Assembly: GCA_903642215.1 (NCBI GenBank)
Contig: CAHJWG010000016.1
Location: 1-33,138, forward strand
DNA: 33,138 bases
From: Sphingobacteriaceae bacterium
GTDB taxonomy: Bacteria; Bacteroidota; Bacteroidia; Sphingobacteriales; Sphingobacteriaceae
Direction of reading: 5' to 3'
In this document: piece after piece, positions 33,034 to 33,138 of the stretch
How the letters are laid out: each line of letters starts with the position of its first letter
How positions within the stretch are numbered: the first letter of the stretch is position 1
The notes under the pieces: model-generated
Databases searched by the model: none
Told to the model about the DNA's origin: nothing
What the model saw: the letters and a program-made list of their open reading frames with translations, nothing else
Made by a program: the position numbers and the translations under genes

Positions 33034-33138
33034 GATGCTTCTTTTATCCACCTAAAATAGAGTTTGGTTAGCTTGAACTTGTTTCAGTAAAAATAGCAGA
33101 CCTTGCGTGTTGGATGCCGAAACAAGTTCGGCATGACT
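33034..33138 (+). repeat. Tandem repeat unit 3, reaching the window end
   Basis: A third near-identical unit, opening with GATGCTTCTTTTATCC and ending with the hairpin and GACT at the last base. The array probably goes on beyond the window. No gene lies between 32808 and 33138. Confidence 0.8.

Overview
The window looks like a piece of chromosome from a Bacteroidota bacterium, most likely family Sphingobacteriaceae (Pedobacter or Mucilaginibacter type). The reasons are Bacteroidota-type -7 promoter elements (TAnnTTTG), few Shine-Dalgarno sequences, moderate GC of roughly 40%, and family-typical genes such as DUF4199, DUF4202, a BatA-like membrane protein, bacterial GH3 and a six-domain ribosomal protein S1. 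The genus is inferred, not proven. No phage, plasmid, transposase, CRISPR array or rRNA was found.

Layout. (1) 1-6601, all minus strand: the 5' end of a ClC-type chloride channel gene, then a tripartite RND efflux operon (small membrane protein, TolC-like, RND pump, membrane fusion lipoprotein). (2) 6857-19001, all minus strand: a very tight run of eleven protein genes closing with tRNA-Leu(CAA) and a terminator. In transcription order these are a BatA-like protein, a dihydroorotase-like protein without its metal site, a small acidic protein, DUF4199, two GT2 glycosyltransferases, a membrane protein, GH3, dxr, rseP and hscB. It joins envelope and glycan functions to isoprenoid synthesis, envelope proteolysis and Fe-S assembly. 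(3) 19145-27287, all plus strand: a GT-C-like membrane glycosyltransferase, a short-chain dehydrogenase, an M28 peptidase, a spore-photoproduct-lyase-like radical SAM protein, DinB, DUF4202, OsmC and a LuxE-like acyl-adenylating protein. (4) 27288-27842: a non-coding array of four 83-bp double-hairpin repeats. (5) 27843-32754: a PH/SHOCT protein, tyrS on the minus strand, an AcpH-like protein, and rpsA with a strong promoter and terminator. (6) 32823 to the window end: a second tandem array, with units of about 105 bp.

The most unusual signal is a short dispersed motif, about GATGCTTCTTTTAYC followed after a few bases by TAAAA. Its 10-base core (RCTTCTTTTA, either strand) occurs 21 times by my reading, in gaps and inside genes in several reading frames, far above chance for 33 kb. 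Other points worth a look are the dihydroorotase-like protein that has lost nearly all metal ligands, a sharp GC break inside tyrS, an RND pump with a changed proton-relay pair and a histidine-rich loop, and a tRNA apparently made as the tail of a protein operon.
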